A stretch of DNA of 47,416 nt from Gardnerella vaginalis (GTDB taxonomy: Bacteria; Actinomycetota; Actinomycetes; Actinomycetales; Bifidobacteriaceae), in the NCBI GenBank assembly GCA_946997215.1, contig CAMPUL010000010.1:1-47416 (forward strand), given 5' to 3'. The notes beneath the pieces are model-generated. The model had not been told where the DNA came from and made no database searches. It saw nothing but the letters and a program-made list of their open reading frames with translations. Shown piece by piece: positions 31,357 through 40,989 of this stretch. Made by a program: the position numbers and the translations under genes. The first letter of the stretch is position 1. Each line of letters begins with the position of its first letter.

Positions 31357-33032
31357 CCTTTAGTTTCATCTGTTTTAATATCACCACTATTGCCTTTAGC
31401 AAGCTTCTTCGATTTTTCAACAAATCTTCTATTAACAACAAACGCACAAATTGACACAGAAAACACGCAAATAAATATTGTAACGTTTCTAGCTTTAGCA
31501 TTTCCAAGGCTTTTTACAGCATTAGCATGAAGAGCAACAGCAGATTCCGCGTCAATAGTGGTCTCTACTTTTCCACCGCTAACGCTCACAGTTTTAGTGC
31601 AATCATTAGACTCATAAACATTGCAATATTCGCCATCTGGCAAATCGGTTTTATAACTCACTTTTTGCGGATTTTCCGTGTTGTTAATCGCAAGAAAACC
31701 CTTGTTTCCTCGGCTAAACGCAACGTTATTATCGTCATCATCTTGCCAATTAGTAACCCTAGTGCCTCTAACAGCGTTGTAGAACCCAATCATTCCGCGA
31801 ATCGAAGTTAACCTCTGCGTGCATTGCCACTTAGAATCCTTTGCACAACTCACATCAGGAATCGAAGTTTGCGTAGCTCCAGGCGCTCCCTCATCTCGTT
31901 TTGTAAACTCATAACCCGAAAACACGTTTGGAGTTCCATACGGATACGCAAGCATAAACGCGTTTGCAAGCTCATACTTTTTGCCATCTTTATACGTCAA
32001 AACTCTGTTTGCATTGTCTCGCTCAGTATCCCAATTTGTAACGAAAATCGCAGCTTTTTTGCTTGGAATCAGCTTATCTGTAATATGTTTAAGATTCTCA
32101 ATAGACCCATAAAAATAGTTTCTAAGCCTATAAGAGTACTCAAATTCGTTCACTTCGCCAGTTTGCAAATATTGGTCCGGCTGAATTCTAGGGTCTTGCT
32201 CGGGGAACCCTATTGTTTCTTGCATCCACCAAATCTTATCTGGCGTTGTTACAGAAGCATCCGCAGCCGCAGATTTTATAGCCTTTACATCTTGCGGAGA
32301 CATGTGTTTTGCTGCATCAACTCTAAACCCAGCCACTCCAAGCTTTAGCATATGCGCAAAGTACTCTCCCAAAGTCTTTTGCACATGAGGATTAGAAGTG
32401 TCTAAATCCAACAGTCCAACAAGTCGATGCGTCCAAACGATTTCTGCTTTTCTATACGTATTTATATCTTCCGTTGACTTGTGAAAATCGTCTTTTGTAT
32501 ATCCAGCATCTAGGAACGATTGATTTGCAGCATCATACTTGCTTCCGCCAACGCCAAGTGTGTCTTTGTTTGAAAAACCAGTTGTGTGGTTTATTACCGC
32601 ATCTGCAATAATTCCAACACCCGAAGCTTTGCAAGTTGTAATCATCTTCTTAAACTCGTCTTCTGTGCCAAGTTTTGAATTTAGCTTATAACTTACAGGT
32701 TGATAACTTGTCCACCATTGATCGCCCTTAATATGATCTTGCGGAGGAGAAACTTGCACGTATTTTACGCCCTCTGGGCCGTACGTTTTTTTGCATTCCT
32801 TTGCTATACTTTTCCAATTTTGTTGGAATGCTGTTACGATTACGCCTTTTTGTGTAGTTTTTTGAGATGATTTTGCGCTCTCATTTGCAATCGCTGGACT
32901 GCTTGCGATTACTGCTCCCGCCAAAACGGTAGCAACACAAGATGTTATAGCCGCAACTCTTGCCAACACAAACTTTAACTTTACAAGCGCCTTTTTATTG
33001 AAGCTCGTAAATACTTCTATGTTGCGGATCAT
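31350..33032 (-). CDS. secreted, membrane-anchored alpha-amylase (GH13)
   Basis: This 560-residue glycoside hydrolase should cut alpha-1,4 bonds in starch or glycogen at the cell surface. A signal peptide runs to about ASSPAIANES. The four GH13 regions are GIIADAVINH, GVAGFRVDAAKH (nucleophile Asp), WWMQETIG (acid/base Glu) and FVTNWDTERD. In the last, Trp stands where most alpha-amylases have His, perhaps a subfamily trait. A small C-terminal beta domain is followed by one membrane helix (TIFICVFSVSICAFVV) and a basic tail, with no LPXTG. ATG 33032 is preferred (AAAGGA six bases upstream). ATG 33035 is possible. The 3' end lies in a 12-bp array. Confidence 0.88.
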   Translation of the reverse strand: MIRNIEVFTSFNKKALVKLKFVLARVAAITSCVATVLAGAVIASSPAIANESAKSSQKTTQKGVIVTAFQQNWKSIAKECKKTYGPEGVKYVQVSPPQDHIKGDQWWTSYQPVSYKLNSKLGTEDEFKKMITTCKASGVGIIADAVINHTTGFSNKDTLGVGGSKYDAANQSFLDAGYTKDDFHKSTEDINTYRKAEIVWTHRLVGLLDLDTSNPHVQKTLGEYFAHMLKLGVAGFRVDAAKHMSPQDVKAIKSAAADASVTTPDKIWWMQETIGFPEQDPRIQPDQYLQTGEVNEFEYSYRLRNYFYGSIENLKHITDKLIPSKKAAIFVTNWDTERDNANRVLTYKDGKKYELANAFMLAYPYGTPNVFSGYEFTKRDEGAPGATQTSIPDVSCAKDSKWQCTQRLTSIRGMIGFYNAVRGTRVTNWQDDDDNNVAFSRGNKGFLAINNTENPQKVSYKTDLPDGEYCNVYESNDCTKTVSVSGGKVETTIDAESAVALHANAVKSLGNAKARNVTIFICVFSVSICAFVVNRRFVEKSKKLAKGNSGDIKTDETKGK

Positions 33033-33133
33033 CATTGTTCCTTTCTGCAAGAATTGCGGCTTTGCTTTGCTCTTACCTTGTTCTTACTTTGTTCTTTTTA
33101 GAGCTAGATTCTACCTCACTATATTAGGCTCAT

Positions 33134-34696
33134 CTACTCCCACTCGATTGTTGCTGGTGGTTTAGATGTAACGTCTAACACAACGCGATTAATCTGGCGA
33201 CATTCGTTTGTGATTCGAGTAGAAATCTTTGCCAACACATCGTAAGGAACTCGCGACCAATCAGCAGTCATAGCGTCTTCAGAGCTTACTGGTCGAAGCA
33301 CAATTGGCGAACCATATGTGCGCTCGTCTCCCTGAACTCCAACAGAGTGAACATCTGCCAAAAGCACTACTGGGCATTGCCAAATATCGCGATCTAATCC
33401 AGCTGCAGAAAGCTCTTCGCGCGCAATAGCGTCTGCCTCTCTAAGCACAGCTAAACGCTCGCGAGTAATCTCGCCAACAATGCGAATTCCCAAACCAGGG
33501 CCAGGGAACGGCTGACGCCACACAATAGCATCTGGAAGCCCAAGCTCCGTACCAATTGCGCGAACCTCATCCTTAAACAGCGTGCGCAAAGGCTCAATAA
33601 GCTTAAACTTTAAGTCCTTTGGTAAGCCGCCAACATTGTGATGCGACTTAATATTTGCAGCACCGTCTCCGCCGCCAGACTCAACAACATCTGGGTAAAG
33701 CGTGCCTTGTACAAGGAACTTAACTTCTGCTCCAGTTTTACCAGCTTCTTCAATAACTTGACGCTGAGCTTTTTCAAATGTGCGAATAAACTTTTCGCCA
33801 ATAATCTTGCGCTTGCGCTCTGGCTCGCTCACACTTTTAAGCGCATCTAAAAAGTCATCTTCTGCATCTACTGCAATAAGCTTGATTCCAGTTGCCTCAA
33901 CGAAATCATGCTTAACTTGTTCGACTTCGCCTTTACGAAGAAGACCATGATCCACAAAAACGCAAGTAAGCTGATCTCCGATTGCTTTATGCACAAGAGC
34001 CGCAGCAACAGCGGAATCGACTCCTCCAGAAAGTCCGCAAATAACTTGTGCATCTCCAACTTCGGCGCGAATCTTTGCAACCTGGTCTTCTATAATGCTC
34101 GAAGGATTCCAATCATTCTCCAACCCTGCACATTCATGCAAGAATGTAGAAATAAGCTTTTGACCTAAAGGCGTATGCTTGACTTCTGGATGCCATTGCA
34201 CTCCGTAAAGCTTGCGACTTTTGTCTTGCATAGCTGCAACTGGAGCGCCTTGAGTGTGAGCAAGCACCTCAAATCCTTTTGGCGCACTCTTAACTGCCAC
34301 TCCGTGACTCATCCAAGTATTTTGATCTAACGGAGAATTAGCAAGCAATCCTTCTGCTTCATCAATAGTTGCATGCGTTTTTCCATACTCACCCAATGCA
34401 GCTTTGTCTACGACTCCGCCAAGCTCGTGAGCCATAACTTGGAATCCGTAGCAAATTCCAAGCACTGGAACGCCTGCTTCAAAAATCTTTGTGTCAATTT
34501 TTGGCGCTCCTGGCTCATAAACAGAGGCAGGTCCGCCAGAAAGAATTATGGCTTTTGGATCTTTTGCAAGCATCTCCTCTACTGGCATAGAGTGTGGAAC
34601 AAGCTCCGAATAAACGTTTGCTTCCCTTACTCTTCTAGCGATTAGCTGGGCATATTGGGCACCGAAGTCAACTACAAGTACCGGACCGTTTGCCAT
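33134..34696 (-). CDS. guaA: GMP synthase (glutamine-hydrolysing)
   Basis: GuaA aminates XMP to GMP. The 520 residues have a class I glutaminase domain with [17 protein letters not shown] (nucleophile Cys) and the catalytic His/Glu in [11 protein letters not shown], then the ATP pyrophosphatase loop [17 protein letters not shown] (about 225-241), the lid and the dimerisation domain with [13 protein letters not shown] and the C-terminus [13 protein letters not shown]. The start is ATG 34696 after AAGGAG. The longer in-frame extension to 34723 is not supported. It lies alone between the amylase gene and divergent xfp. Confidence 0.97.
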   Translation of the reverse strand: MANGPVLVVDFGAQYAQLIARRVREANVYSELVPHSMPVEEMLAKDPKAIILSGGPASVYEPGAPKIDTKIFEAGVPVLGICYGFQVMAHELGGVVDKAALGEYGKTHATIDEAEGLLANSPLDQNTWMSHGVAVKSAPKGFEVLAHTQGAPVAAMQDKSRKLYGVQWHPEVKHTPLGQKLISTFLHECAGLENDWNPSSIIEDQVAKIRAEVGDAQVICGLSGGVDSAVAAALVHKAIGDQLTCVFVDHGLLRKGEVEQVKHDFVEATGIKLIAVDAEDDFLDALKSVSEPERKRKIIGEKFIRTFEKAQRQVIEEAGKTGAEVKFLVQGTLYPDVVESGGGDGAANIKSHHNVGGLPKDLKFKLIEPLRTLFKDEVRAIGTELGLPDAIVWRQPFPGPGLGIRIVGEITRERLAVLREADAIAREELSAAGLDRDIWQCPVVLLADVHSVGVQGDERTYGSPIVLRPVSSEDAMTADWSRVPYDVLAKISTRITNECRQINRVVLDVTSKPPATIEWE

Positions 34697-35070
34697 GATT
34701 CTCCTTATATATAAGAAACACATTTATAGGTGATTCAATTTATACTAATGGCGCTTTGAGACGTTGGCGTTGTGCGAAACGCCGCAACTTAACAAATTAT
34801 AAAAATTACAAAAATAAACAACATTGACATTACAACAAAGTGAACATCAAACATAACATAATTGATACTTTTAAGGTGATTTTTGTTAACACTTTAACAC
34901 ATTTTTTCAACAAATTCGCACGTAGTAACTAATCAAACGCACAAAAGTCAAAAGCTGTTACTATACTGAAAAAGATGGAAAAAGAGGCGAATACATTTGT
35001 TTTTTGGCCTCTATAACCAAATGGTAATGATTAAAATTGCACTGAAAAGTGCTTGAGTACAGGAGTACAC
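34697..35070. promoter_or_regulatory. divergent guaA/xfp intergenic region
   Basis: TGTTAACA (34884-34891) lies about 180 bases before xfp. TATACT near 34962, just before GAAAAAGATGG, is a likely xfp -10 with a poor -35. AGAGGC/GCCTCT arms (about 34985-35013) can form a hairpin in the xfp leader. No RNA gene is seen. Confidence 0.5.
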
Positions 35071-37548
35071 ATGACGAGTCCTGTTATTGGCACACCTTGG
35101 AAGAAGCTCAACGCTCCAGTTTCCGAGGCAGCTATCGAAGGCGTAGACAAGTACTGGCGTGTTGCCAACTACCTTGCAATCGGCCAAATTTATCTTCGTA
35201 GCAACCCTCTAATGAAGGAGCCGTTCACTCGCGAAGATGTTAAGCATCGTCTGGTGGGCCACTGGGGCACCACTCCAGGTCTTAACTTCCTTATTGGCCA
35301 CATCAACCGTTTCATTGCTGACCACCAGCAGAATACCGTGATTATCATGGGTCCAGGCCACGGCGGCCCAGCTGGTACTGCTCAGTCCTACCTCGACGGT
35401 ACTTACACTGAGTACTATCCAAAGATTACAAAGGACGAAGCTGGTTTGCAGAAGTTCTTCCGCCAGTTCTCTTACCCAGGCGGCATTCCTTCTCACTTCG
35501 CTCCTGAAACCCCAGGCTCCATCCACGAAGGTGGCGAGCTTGGTTATGCACTCTCCCACGCTTACGGCGCTGTTATGAACAACCCAAGCTTGTTCGTTCC
35601 AGCAATCGTCGGCGATGGCGAAGCTGAAACTGGTCCTTTGGCCACCGGTTGGCAGTCCAACAAGCTTGTGAACCCACGTACCGACGGTATCGTGCTTCCA
35701 ATCTTGCACTTGAACGGTTATAAGATTGCTAACCCAACTATTCTTTCCCGCATTTCCGACGAAGAGCTTCATGAGTTCTTCCACGGCATGGGCTACGAGC
35801 CATACGAGTTCGTTGCTGGCTTCGACGATGAGGATCACATGTCCATCCACCGTCGCTTCGCCGATATGTTCGAAACCATCTTCGACGAGATTTGCGATAT
35901 TAAGGCTGAGGCTCAGACTAACGACGTAACTCGCCCTTACTACCCAATGATTATCTTCCGCACTCCAAAGGGTTGGACTTGCCCGAAGTTCATCGACGGC
36001 AAGAAGACCGAAGGCTCTTGGCGTGCACACCAGGTTCCACTGGCTTCCGCTCGCGATACCGAAGCTCACTTCGAGGTTTTGAAGAACTGGATGAAGTCCT
36101 ACAAGCCTGAAGAGCTCTTCGACGAAAAGGGCGCTGTGAAGGAAGACGTTCTTTCCTTCATGCCAAAGGGCGAACTCCGTATTGGCGAAAATCCAAACGC
36201 CAACGGTGGTCGTATTCGTGAAGATTTGAAGCTTCCAAAGCTCGATGATTACGAAGTCAAGGAAGTTAAGGAATTCGGTCACGGCTGGGGTCAGCTCGAA
36301 GCTACCCGTCGCCTTGGTGTTTACACTCGTGACATCATCAAGAACAACCCAGATTCCTTCCGTATCTTCGGCCCAGATGAGACCGCTTCCAACCGTTTGC
36401 AGGCTGCTTACGAAGTAACCAACAAGCAGTGGGATGCTGGCTACCTTTCTGGCTTAGTCGATGAGCACATGGCTGTTACCGGCCAGGTCACCGAGCAGCT
36501 TTCCGAGCACCAGATGGAAGGCTTCCTCGAGGGTTACTTGCTCACCGGTCGTCACGGCATTTGGAGCTCTTACGAGTCCTTCGTACACGTTATCGACTCC
36601 ATGTTGAACCAGCACGCAAAGTGGCTTGAGGCTACAGTTCGCGAGATTCCATGGCGTAAGCCAATCTCCTCCGTGAACTTGCTTGTGTCCTCTCACGTAT
36701 GGCGTCAGGATCACAACGGCTTCTCGCACCAGGATCCAGGCGTAACCTCCGTGCTCTTGAACAAGACCTTCAACAACGATCATGTAATCGGCATCTACTT
36801 CCCAGTAGATTCCAACATGTTGCTCGCTGTTGCTGAAAAGGCTTACAAGTCCACCAACATGATTAACGCCATCTTCGCTGGTAAGCAGCCAGCCGCCACT
36901 TGGTTGACCCTCGACGAAGCTCGCGAAGAGCTCGAAAAGGGTGCTGCAGAGTGGAAGTGGGCTTCCAACGCTAAGAACAACGACGAAGTTCAGGTTGTTC
37001 TCGCTGGTGTTGGCGATGTTCCACAGCAGGAATTGATGGCCGCTGCCGACAAGTTGAACAAGCTTGGCGTTAAGTTCAAGGTTGTTAACGTTGTTGACTT
37101 GCTCAAGTTGCAGTCCGCTAAGGAAAACAACGAAGCTTTGACTGACGAAGAGTTCACCGATCTCTTCACCGCTGACAAGCCAGTCCTCTTCGCTTATCAC
37201 TCCTATGCACATGACGTTCGCGGCTTGATTTACGATCGTCCAAACCACGACAACTTCAACGTCCATGGCTACAAGGAGCAGGGCTCCACCACCACGCCAT
37301 ACGATATGGTTCGCGTGAACGACATGGATCGTTACGAGCTTACCGCTGAAGCATTGCGCATGGTTGACGCTGCTAAGTATGCCGACGAAATCAAGAAGCT
37401 CGAGGACTTCCGCCTCGAAGCCTTCCAGTATGCAGTCGACAAGGGTCTTGATCACCCAGACTACACCGATTGGGTATGGCCAGGCGTTAAGACCGACAAG
37501 CCAGGCGCTGTCACCGCTACCGCTGCAACCGCTGGCGATAACGAGTAG
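35071..37548 (+). CDS. xfp: xylulose-5-phosphate/fructose-6-phosphate phosphoketolase
   Basis: Xfp is the hallmark enzyme of the bifid shunt, splitting xylulose-5-P or fructose-6-P to acetyl phosphate with thiamine diphosphate. Start ATG 35071 follows CAGGAG and gives 825 residues, the standard bifidobacterial length; the upstream TTG at 35053 is not the start. Visible blocks: [46 protein letters not shown], the ThDP motif [19 protein letters not shown] and [11 protein letters not shown]. Codon choice is sharply biased to C-ending codons (TTC, ACC, TCC), unlike neighbours, as expected for one of the most highly expressed genes. pta and ackA follow. Confidence 0.98.
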   Translation: MTSPVIGTPWKKLNAPVSEAAIEGVDKYWRVANYLAIGQIYLRSNPLMKEPFTREDVKHRLVGHWGTTPGLNFLIGHINRFIADHQQNTVIIMGPGHGGPAGTAQSYLDGTYTEYYPKITKDEAGLQKFFRQFSYPGGIPSHFAPETPGSIHEGGELGYALSHAYGAVMNNPSLFVPAIVGDGEAETGPLATGWQSNKLVNPRTDGIVLPILHLNGYKIANPTILSRISDEELHEFFHGMGYEPYEFVAGFDDEDHMSIHRRFADMFETIFDEICDIKAEAQTNDVTRPYYPMIIFRTPKGWTCPKFIDGKKTEGSWRAHQVPLASARDTEAHFEVLKNWMKSYKPEELFDEKGAVKEDVLSFMPKGELRIGENPNANGGRIREDLKLPKLDDYEVKEVKEFGHGWGQLEATRRLGVYTRDIIKNNPDSFRIFGPDETASNRLQAAYEVTNKQWDAGYLSGLVDEHMAVTGQVTEQLSEHQMEGFLEGYLLTGRHGIWSSYESFVHVIDSMLNQHAKWLEATVREIPWRKPISSVNLLVSSHVWRQDHNGFSHQDPGVTSVLLNKTFNNDHVIGIYFPVDSNMLLAVAEKAYKSTNMINAIFAGKQPAATWLTLDEAREELEKGAAEWKWASNAKNNDEVQVVLAGVGDVPQQELMAAADKLNKLGVKFKVVNVVDLLKLQSAKENNEALTDEEFTDLFTADKPVLFAYHSYAHDVRGLIYDRPNHDNFNVHGYKEQGSTTTPYDMVRVNDMDRYELTAEALRMVDAAKYADEIKKLEDFRLEAFQYAVDKGLDHPDYTDWVWPGVKTDKPGAVTATAATAGDNE

Positions 37549-37582
37549 TTTTAAGCTATCAACGCTAAAATTGCTTAGCTGA

Positions 37583-37620
37583 TTTTTAGGGAGTCAATCG
37601 AAAGGTTGGCTCCCTAAAAA
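37583..37620 (+). terminator. hairpin after xfp
   Basis: TTTTTAGGGAG and CTCCCTAAAAA form an 11-bp stem with an inner CAA/TTG pair. The Us are on the 5' side, and As rather than Us follow the stem, so it is not a textbook intrinsic terminator. Confidence 0.6.
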
Positions 37621-37700
37621 ATTAGTCGCACAAAAAATTAATAATAAAACACATAAAAATCAAAATTTCCGCTTGTTGTTTTGCAAATAGTCTTAAAATA

Positions 37701-37755
37701 GCTAAGGATTCTTCGTTCGACATGCAATTTTCAACGTTGAAACACGAAGAATAGC
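37701..37755 (+). promoter_or_regulatory. nested palindromes upstream of pta
   Basis: ATTCTTCGT (37708-37716) and ACGAAGAAT (37744-37752) are perfect arms. Inside lies the 14-bp palindrome TTTCAACGTTGAAA (37729-37742). It could be an operator or a leader hairpin, 76 bases before the pta start. pta may have its own promoter here. Confidence 0.5.
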
Positions 37756-37830
37756 AAAAACGAAAATGCAACGCAAAATAAAATGCAACGCAAAATAGAA
37801 TAAACACAGACGCATCAAAGGAGAAAAGTC

Positions 37831-39489
37831 GTGTCGTTAGTTAACGTAACTATTATTAGCGCAGATTGCGCGCAAAGTCGCAATGTTGTAGCACTAGGAG
37901 TTACAAAAGCTCTCTCTAATCATTATTCAACAACTGTTTTTAGACCATCCGCAAAGCATGATGACGTGTTTACAAGCGAATTGATAGCCGCAAGCAACAC
38001 AAAACCAACGCTGGAACAAGTAATCGCAGCATGCCCATGCGCAGTTCGTAAAAACAAAGACACACTAAGAGGAGACATTGTAGCTCATTACAACGAGCTG
38101 ATTAGCGCAACAAACGCTCAAGGATGCGTTATTGTATCAAGCGATTCTACTTCTGTATTTGATCCAGATTTATTCCGATTCGATGCAAGTGTGGCAGCTG
38201 ATTTAGCTTCTCCTGTGTTCCTCAGCATTTGCGCAGAAGGCAGAGATAGCAAGCAAATCTTGCAAACAATCGAAGCACAATGCGCCAGCGTCAGCAAAGA
38301 ATACACAAAAGTATTCGGCATTTTTGTAACTGATTGCAAAGAAGACTTAGCAAAAGAACTAAAAGAAGACTATGCTCAAAGCAATAATGGCGCTCCACTT
38401 TGGACTTTGCCTTCTATAAGCGAATCAGAATCAGATAAATTCAACGATTACGTTGCAAACGAAGAAATCATCAACGCTTTGCAGCAGCCATTTGCCGCTC
38501 CTACTACCCCATATGCCTTCCAATACAGCTTGCTTGGAAAAGCTAAAGCAAATAAGAAAACAATAGTGCTTCCAGAAGGCGAAGAAGATCGCATTCTAAA
38601 AGCAGCTGATTACTTGCTAGAGAGAGACATTGTAAACCTCATTATTGTTGGAGAACGCGAATCTATTCTTGCAAGAGCACAAGAGCTTGGATTAAAGTCT
38701 CTTAACAAAGCAAGCTTCCAATCTATGAGCGACGAAGAGATTCTTAGCAAGATGATTAGCAAGCTTTGCGAATTGCGTGCAAAGAAAGGCATGACAGAAG
38801 ATCAAGCTAGAGAACAGCTTAAAGACGCAAGCTACTTTGGCACAATGCTAGTGGTGCTTGGATTAGCAGACGGACTTGTTTCTGGCTCTGTTAACTCAAC
38901 GGCAAATACCGTTCGCCCTGCTCTTCAAGTTATTAAAACTAAGCCTGGATCTAAGCTTGTTTCTGGCGCATTCATTATGTGCTTTAAGGATCATGTAGCT
39001 GTATTTGCAGATTGCGCAATCAACCTTAATCCAGACGCGCAACAGCTTGCAGATATTGCTCTTCAATCCGCACAAACTGCTAAAGCTTTTGGCTTAGATC
39101 CTAAGGTTGGAATGCTATCTTACTCCACTCTTGGATCTGGAAAAGGCCCAGACGTTGATCTTGTAGAAGAAGCAACAAAGATTGTAAAAGAAAGCGACCC
39201 AGACTTAAAGGTTGTTGGATCTATTCAGTTTGACGCTGCATGGTCGGAAACTGTTGCTGCTTCCAAAGCTAAAGGCAATGATGTAGCGGGCCACGTAAAT
39301 GTGTTTGTGTTCCCAGACTTATGCGCTGGAAACATTGGATACAAGGCCGTTCAGCGCTCCAGCGGCGCTTTAGCTGTTGGACCAATCCTGCAAGGCTTAA
39401 ACAAGCCTGTTAATGACTTGTCTAGAGGCGCATTGGTTCAAGATATTATCAACACTGTTGCTCTTACAGCATTGGAAGCGCAATTCTAA
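37831..39489 (+). CDS. pta: phosphate acetyltransferase, long form with degenerate N-terminal domain
   Basis: Pta interconverts acetyl phosphate, the Xfp product, with acetyl-CoA. The 552 residues comprise an N-terminal BioD/P-loop-like domain (1-220) and the catalytic PTA domain from FQYSLLGKAKANKKTIVLPEGEEDRILKAA onward, with NSTANTVRPALQVIKTKPGSKLVSG and the terminal GPILQGLNKPVNDLSRGA. In the N-terminal domain the expected GxxxxGK[S/T] loop reads SADCAQSRNVVALG, so nucleotide binding is probably lost there. The start is GTG 37831 with AAAGGAG upstream. The stop begins a 22-bp-period duplication. It is followed by ackA. Confidence 0.95.
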   Translation: MSLVNVTIISADCAQSRNVVALGVTKALSNHYSTTVFRPSAKHDDVFTSELIAASNTKPTLEQVIAACPCAVRKNKDTLRGDIVAHYNELISATNAQGCVIVSSDSTSVFDPDLFRFDASVAADLASPVFLSICAEGRDSKQILQTIEAQCASVSKEYTKVFGIFVTDCKEDLAKELKEDYAQSNNGAPLWTLPSISESESDKFNDYVANEEIINALQQPFAAPTTPYAFQYSLLGKAKANKKTIVLPEGEEDRILKAADYLLERDIVNLIIVGERESILARAQELGLKSLNKASFQSMSDEEILSKMISKLCELRAKKGMTEDQAREQLKDASYFGTMLVVLGLADGLVSGSVNSTANTVRPALQVIKTKPGSKLVSGAFIMCFKDHVAVFADCAINLNPDAQQLADIALQSAQTAKAFGLDPKVGMLSYSTLGSGKGPDVDLVEEATKIVKESDPDLKVVGSIQFDAAWSETVAASKAKGNDVAGHVNVFVFPDLCAGNIGYKAVQRSSGALAVGPILQGLNKPVNDLSRGALVQDIINTVALTALEAQF

Positions 39490-39520
39490 TAATCGCAAGC
39501 AATAATTTAATAATTGCAAG
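39486..39520 (+). repeat. 22-bp-period repeat from the pta stop codon
   Basis: TAATAATCGCAAG starts with the stop TAA (39487-39489) and recurs as TAATAATTGCAAG 21-22 bases later. Confidence 0.65.
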
Positions 39521-39585
39521 TTCTTACAATGATTTGCAAATGTAATAATAAGTAAATACAAAAGCACTCATTGTAGGAACTTGCA
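39515..39585 (+). promoter_or_regulatory. long hairpin between pta and ackA
   Basis: TGCAAGTTCTTACAATGA (39515-39532) is complementary at 17 of 18 positions to 39568-39585, with a 35-base loop. No U-tract follows. It could be a leaky terminator, an mRNA processing site or an ackA leader structure setting the pta:ackA ratio. Confidence 0.65.
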
Positions 39586-39643
39586 TGTACACTTAAACAT
39601 GGCAATTTACTAGCCTTATCAACACTTTATGGAGGATGCCCTC

Positions 39644-40873
39644 ATGGCAAAAACCGTTCTTGTTATCAATTCTGGTTCTAGTTCTATTAAGTACCAGCTC
39701 GTCGATTTGGAAAGCGGCGAAGGTATTGCGTCTGGTATCGTAGAAAAAATTGGCGAGCCAGTTGACGGACACTACAAGCACGTATTCAATGGCGAAAAGC
39801 ATGAGTTTGACGAGCCAGTGCACGATCACGAGCAAGGCTTAAAGCGCGTACTCGGCTTCTTCGAGGAGTATGGTCCAAATCTTTCCAAGTCTGGAATCGT
39901 AGCTGTTGGACACCGCGTTGTTCAGGGTGGCTTAACATTCCCTAAGCCAGCATTAGTAAACAAAAAGACCATCAATAAGGTGAAGGATTTGGCTGTTTTG
40001 GCTCCACTTCACAACGGCCCTGAGGCTGTTGGCGCTGAAGTTATGACTGAACTTTTGCCAGATGTTCCACAAATTATGGTGTTTGACTCTTCGTTCTTCC
40101 ACGATTTGCCACAGGTTGCTGCGACTTACGCATTGAACAAAGATATTGCAAACCAGTACCACATTCGTCGCTATGGCGCTCACGGCACTTCCCACGAATA
40201 CATTGGCTCTGTAGTTCCAAGCGTTGTTGGAAAGCCTGCAGAAGGCTTAAAGCAGATTGTTTTGCACATTGGTAACGGTGCTTCTGCTTCTGCTCAGATT
40301 TCTGGCAAGCCAATTGAAACTTCTATGGGCTTAACGCCACTCGAAGGTTTAATGATGGGCGGCCGCACTGGAGATATTGACCCAGCTGTAGTGTTCCACC
40401 TTATTCGCAACGCTCACATGAACGTAGACGAGCTTGATACGCTCTTTAACAAGCGTTCTGGCATGATGGGCATGACTGGCCACGGCGATTTGCGCGATAT
40501 TCATAAGCTCATCGCAGAAGGCGACGAAGACGCTAAGCTTGCTCTTGGCGTGTACGTTCACCGCATTGTTGGCTACATTGGCAACTACACAGCTCAAATG
40601 GGCGGCGTGGACGTAATCACATTCACTGCTGGCGTTGGTGAAAACGACGAGATTGTTCGCGCTCTTGTGTGCGAAAAGCTTGCTCCATTCGGCGTTAAAC
40701 TCGATAAAGAGAAGAACTTGGTTCGCTCTAAAGAGCCACGCGTTATTTCCACTCCAGATAGCTCTGTGATTATTGCTGTAATCCCAACCAACGAAGAGTT
40801 GGCAATCGCTCGAAAGTCTGCACAAATCGCAGAAGCTGGAGTCGATTCTTACGGCAACAAGTTTGAGCGCTAA
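39644..40873 (+). CDS. ackA: acetate kinase
   Basis: AckA converts acetyl phosphate and ADP to acetate and ATP, the main energy-yielding step of the bifid shunt. From ATG 39644 (GGAGG nine bases upstream; the upstream ATG 39629 is not used) the protein is 409 residues. Blocks: KTVLVINSGSSSIKYQLVD (phosphate 1), VVAVGHRVVQGG-type GHRVVQGG, FDSSFFHDLPQVAATYAL with the catalytic Asp, RRYGAHGTSHEYI, HIGNGASA, GLTPLEGLMMGGRTGDIDP and TFTAGVGENDE. It is third in the xfp-pta-ackA row. Confidence 0.98.
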   Translation: MAKTVLVINSGSSSIKYQLVDLESGEGIASGIVEKIGEPVDGHYKHVFNGEKHEFDEPVHDHEQGLKRVLGFFEEYGPNLSKSGIVAVGHRVVQGGLTFPKPALVNKKTINKVKDLAVLAPLHNGPEAVGAEVMTELLPDVPQIMVFDSSFFHDLPQVAATYALNKDIANQYHIRRYGAHGTSHEYIGSVVPSVVGKPAEGLKQIVLHIGNGASASAQISGKPIETSMGLTPLEGLMMGGRTGDIDPAVVFHLIRNAHMNVDELDTLFNKRSGMMGMTGHGDLRDIHKLIAEGDEDAKLALGVYVHRIVGYIGNYTAQMGGVDVITFTAGVGENDEIVRALVCEKLAPFGVKLDKEKNLVRSKEPRVISTPDSSVIIAVIPTNEELAIARKSAQIAEAGVDSYGNKFER

Positions 40874-40913
40874 ATCGTAGTGTAAAACAACGTAACGTAA
40901 AAACGTAACACAT

Positions 40914-40948
40914 AAATAATCCCGGGTTAAAAAAACTCGGGATTATTT
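40914..40948. terminator. bidirectional terminator between ackA and aroA
   Basis: AAATAATCCCG (40914-40924) and CGGGATTATTT (40938-40948) are perfect 11-bp arms. A- and T-rich flanks on the two sides allow function in both directions for the convergent genes. Confidence 0.88.
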
Positions 40949-40950
40949 GT

Positions 40951-40989
40951 TATTTAGGCTCACTATTTAAGCACACTATTCAAGCATCT
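40951..40989 (-). repeat. 13-bp tandem array (three units) spanning the aroA stop codon
   Basis: Plus-strand units TATTTAGGCTCAC, TATTTAAGCACAC and TATTCAAGCATCT are contiguous (40951-40989). The aroA stop TAG (40978-40976) is at a unit junction. The last sense codons, Met-Leu-Glu, are in the third unit. Confidence 0.9.

Noticed and set aside
35209..37455. Long antisense frames opposite xfp
   Set aside because: They reflect the strong codon bias of xfp; there are no family motifs or ribosome sites.
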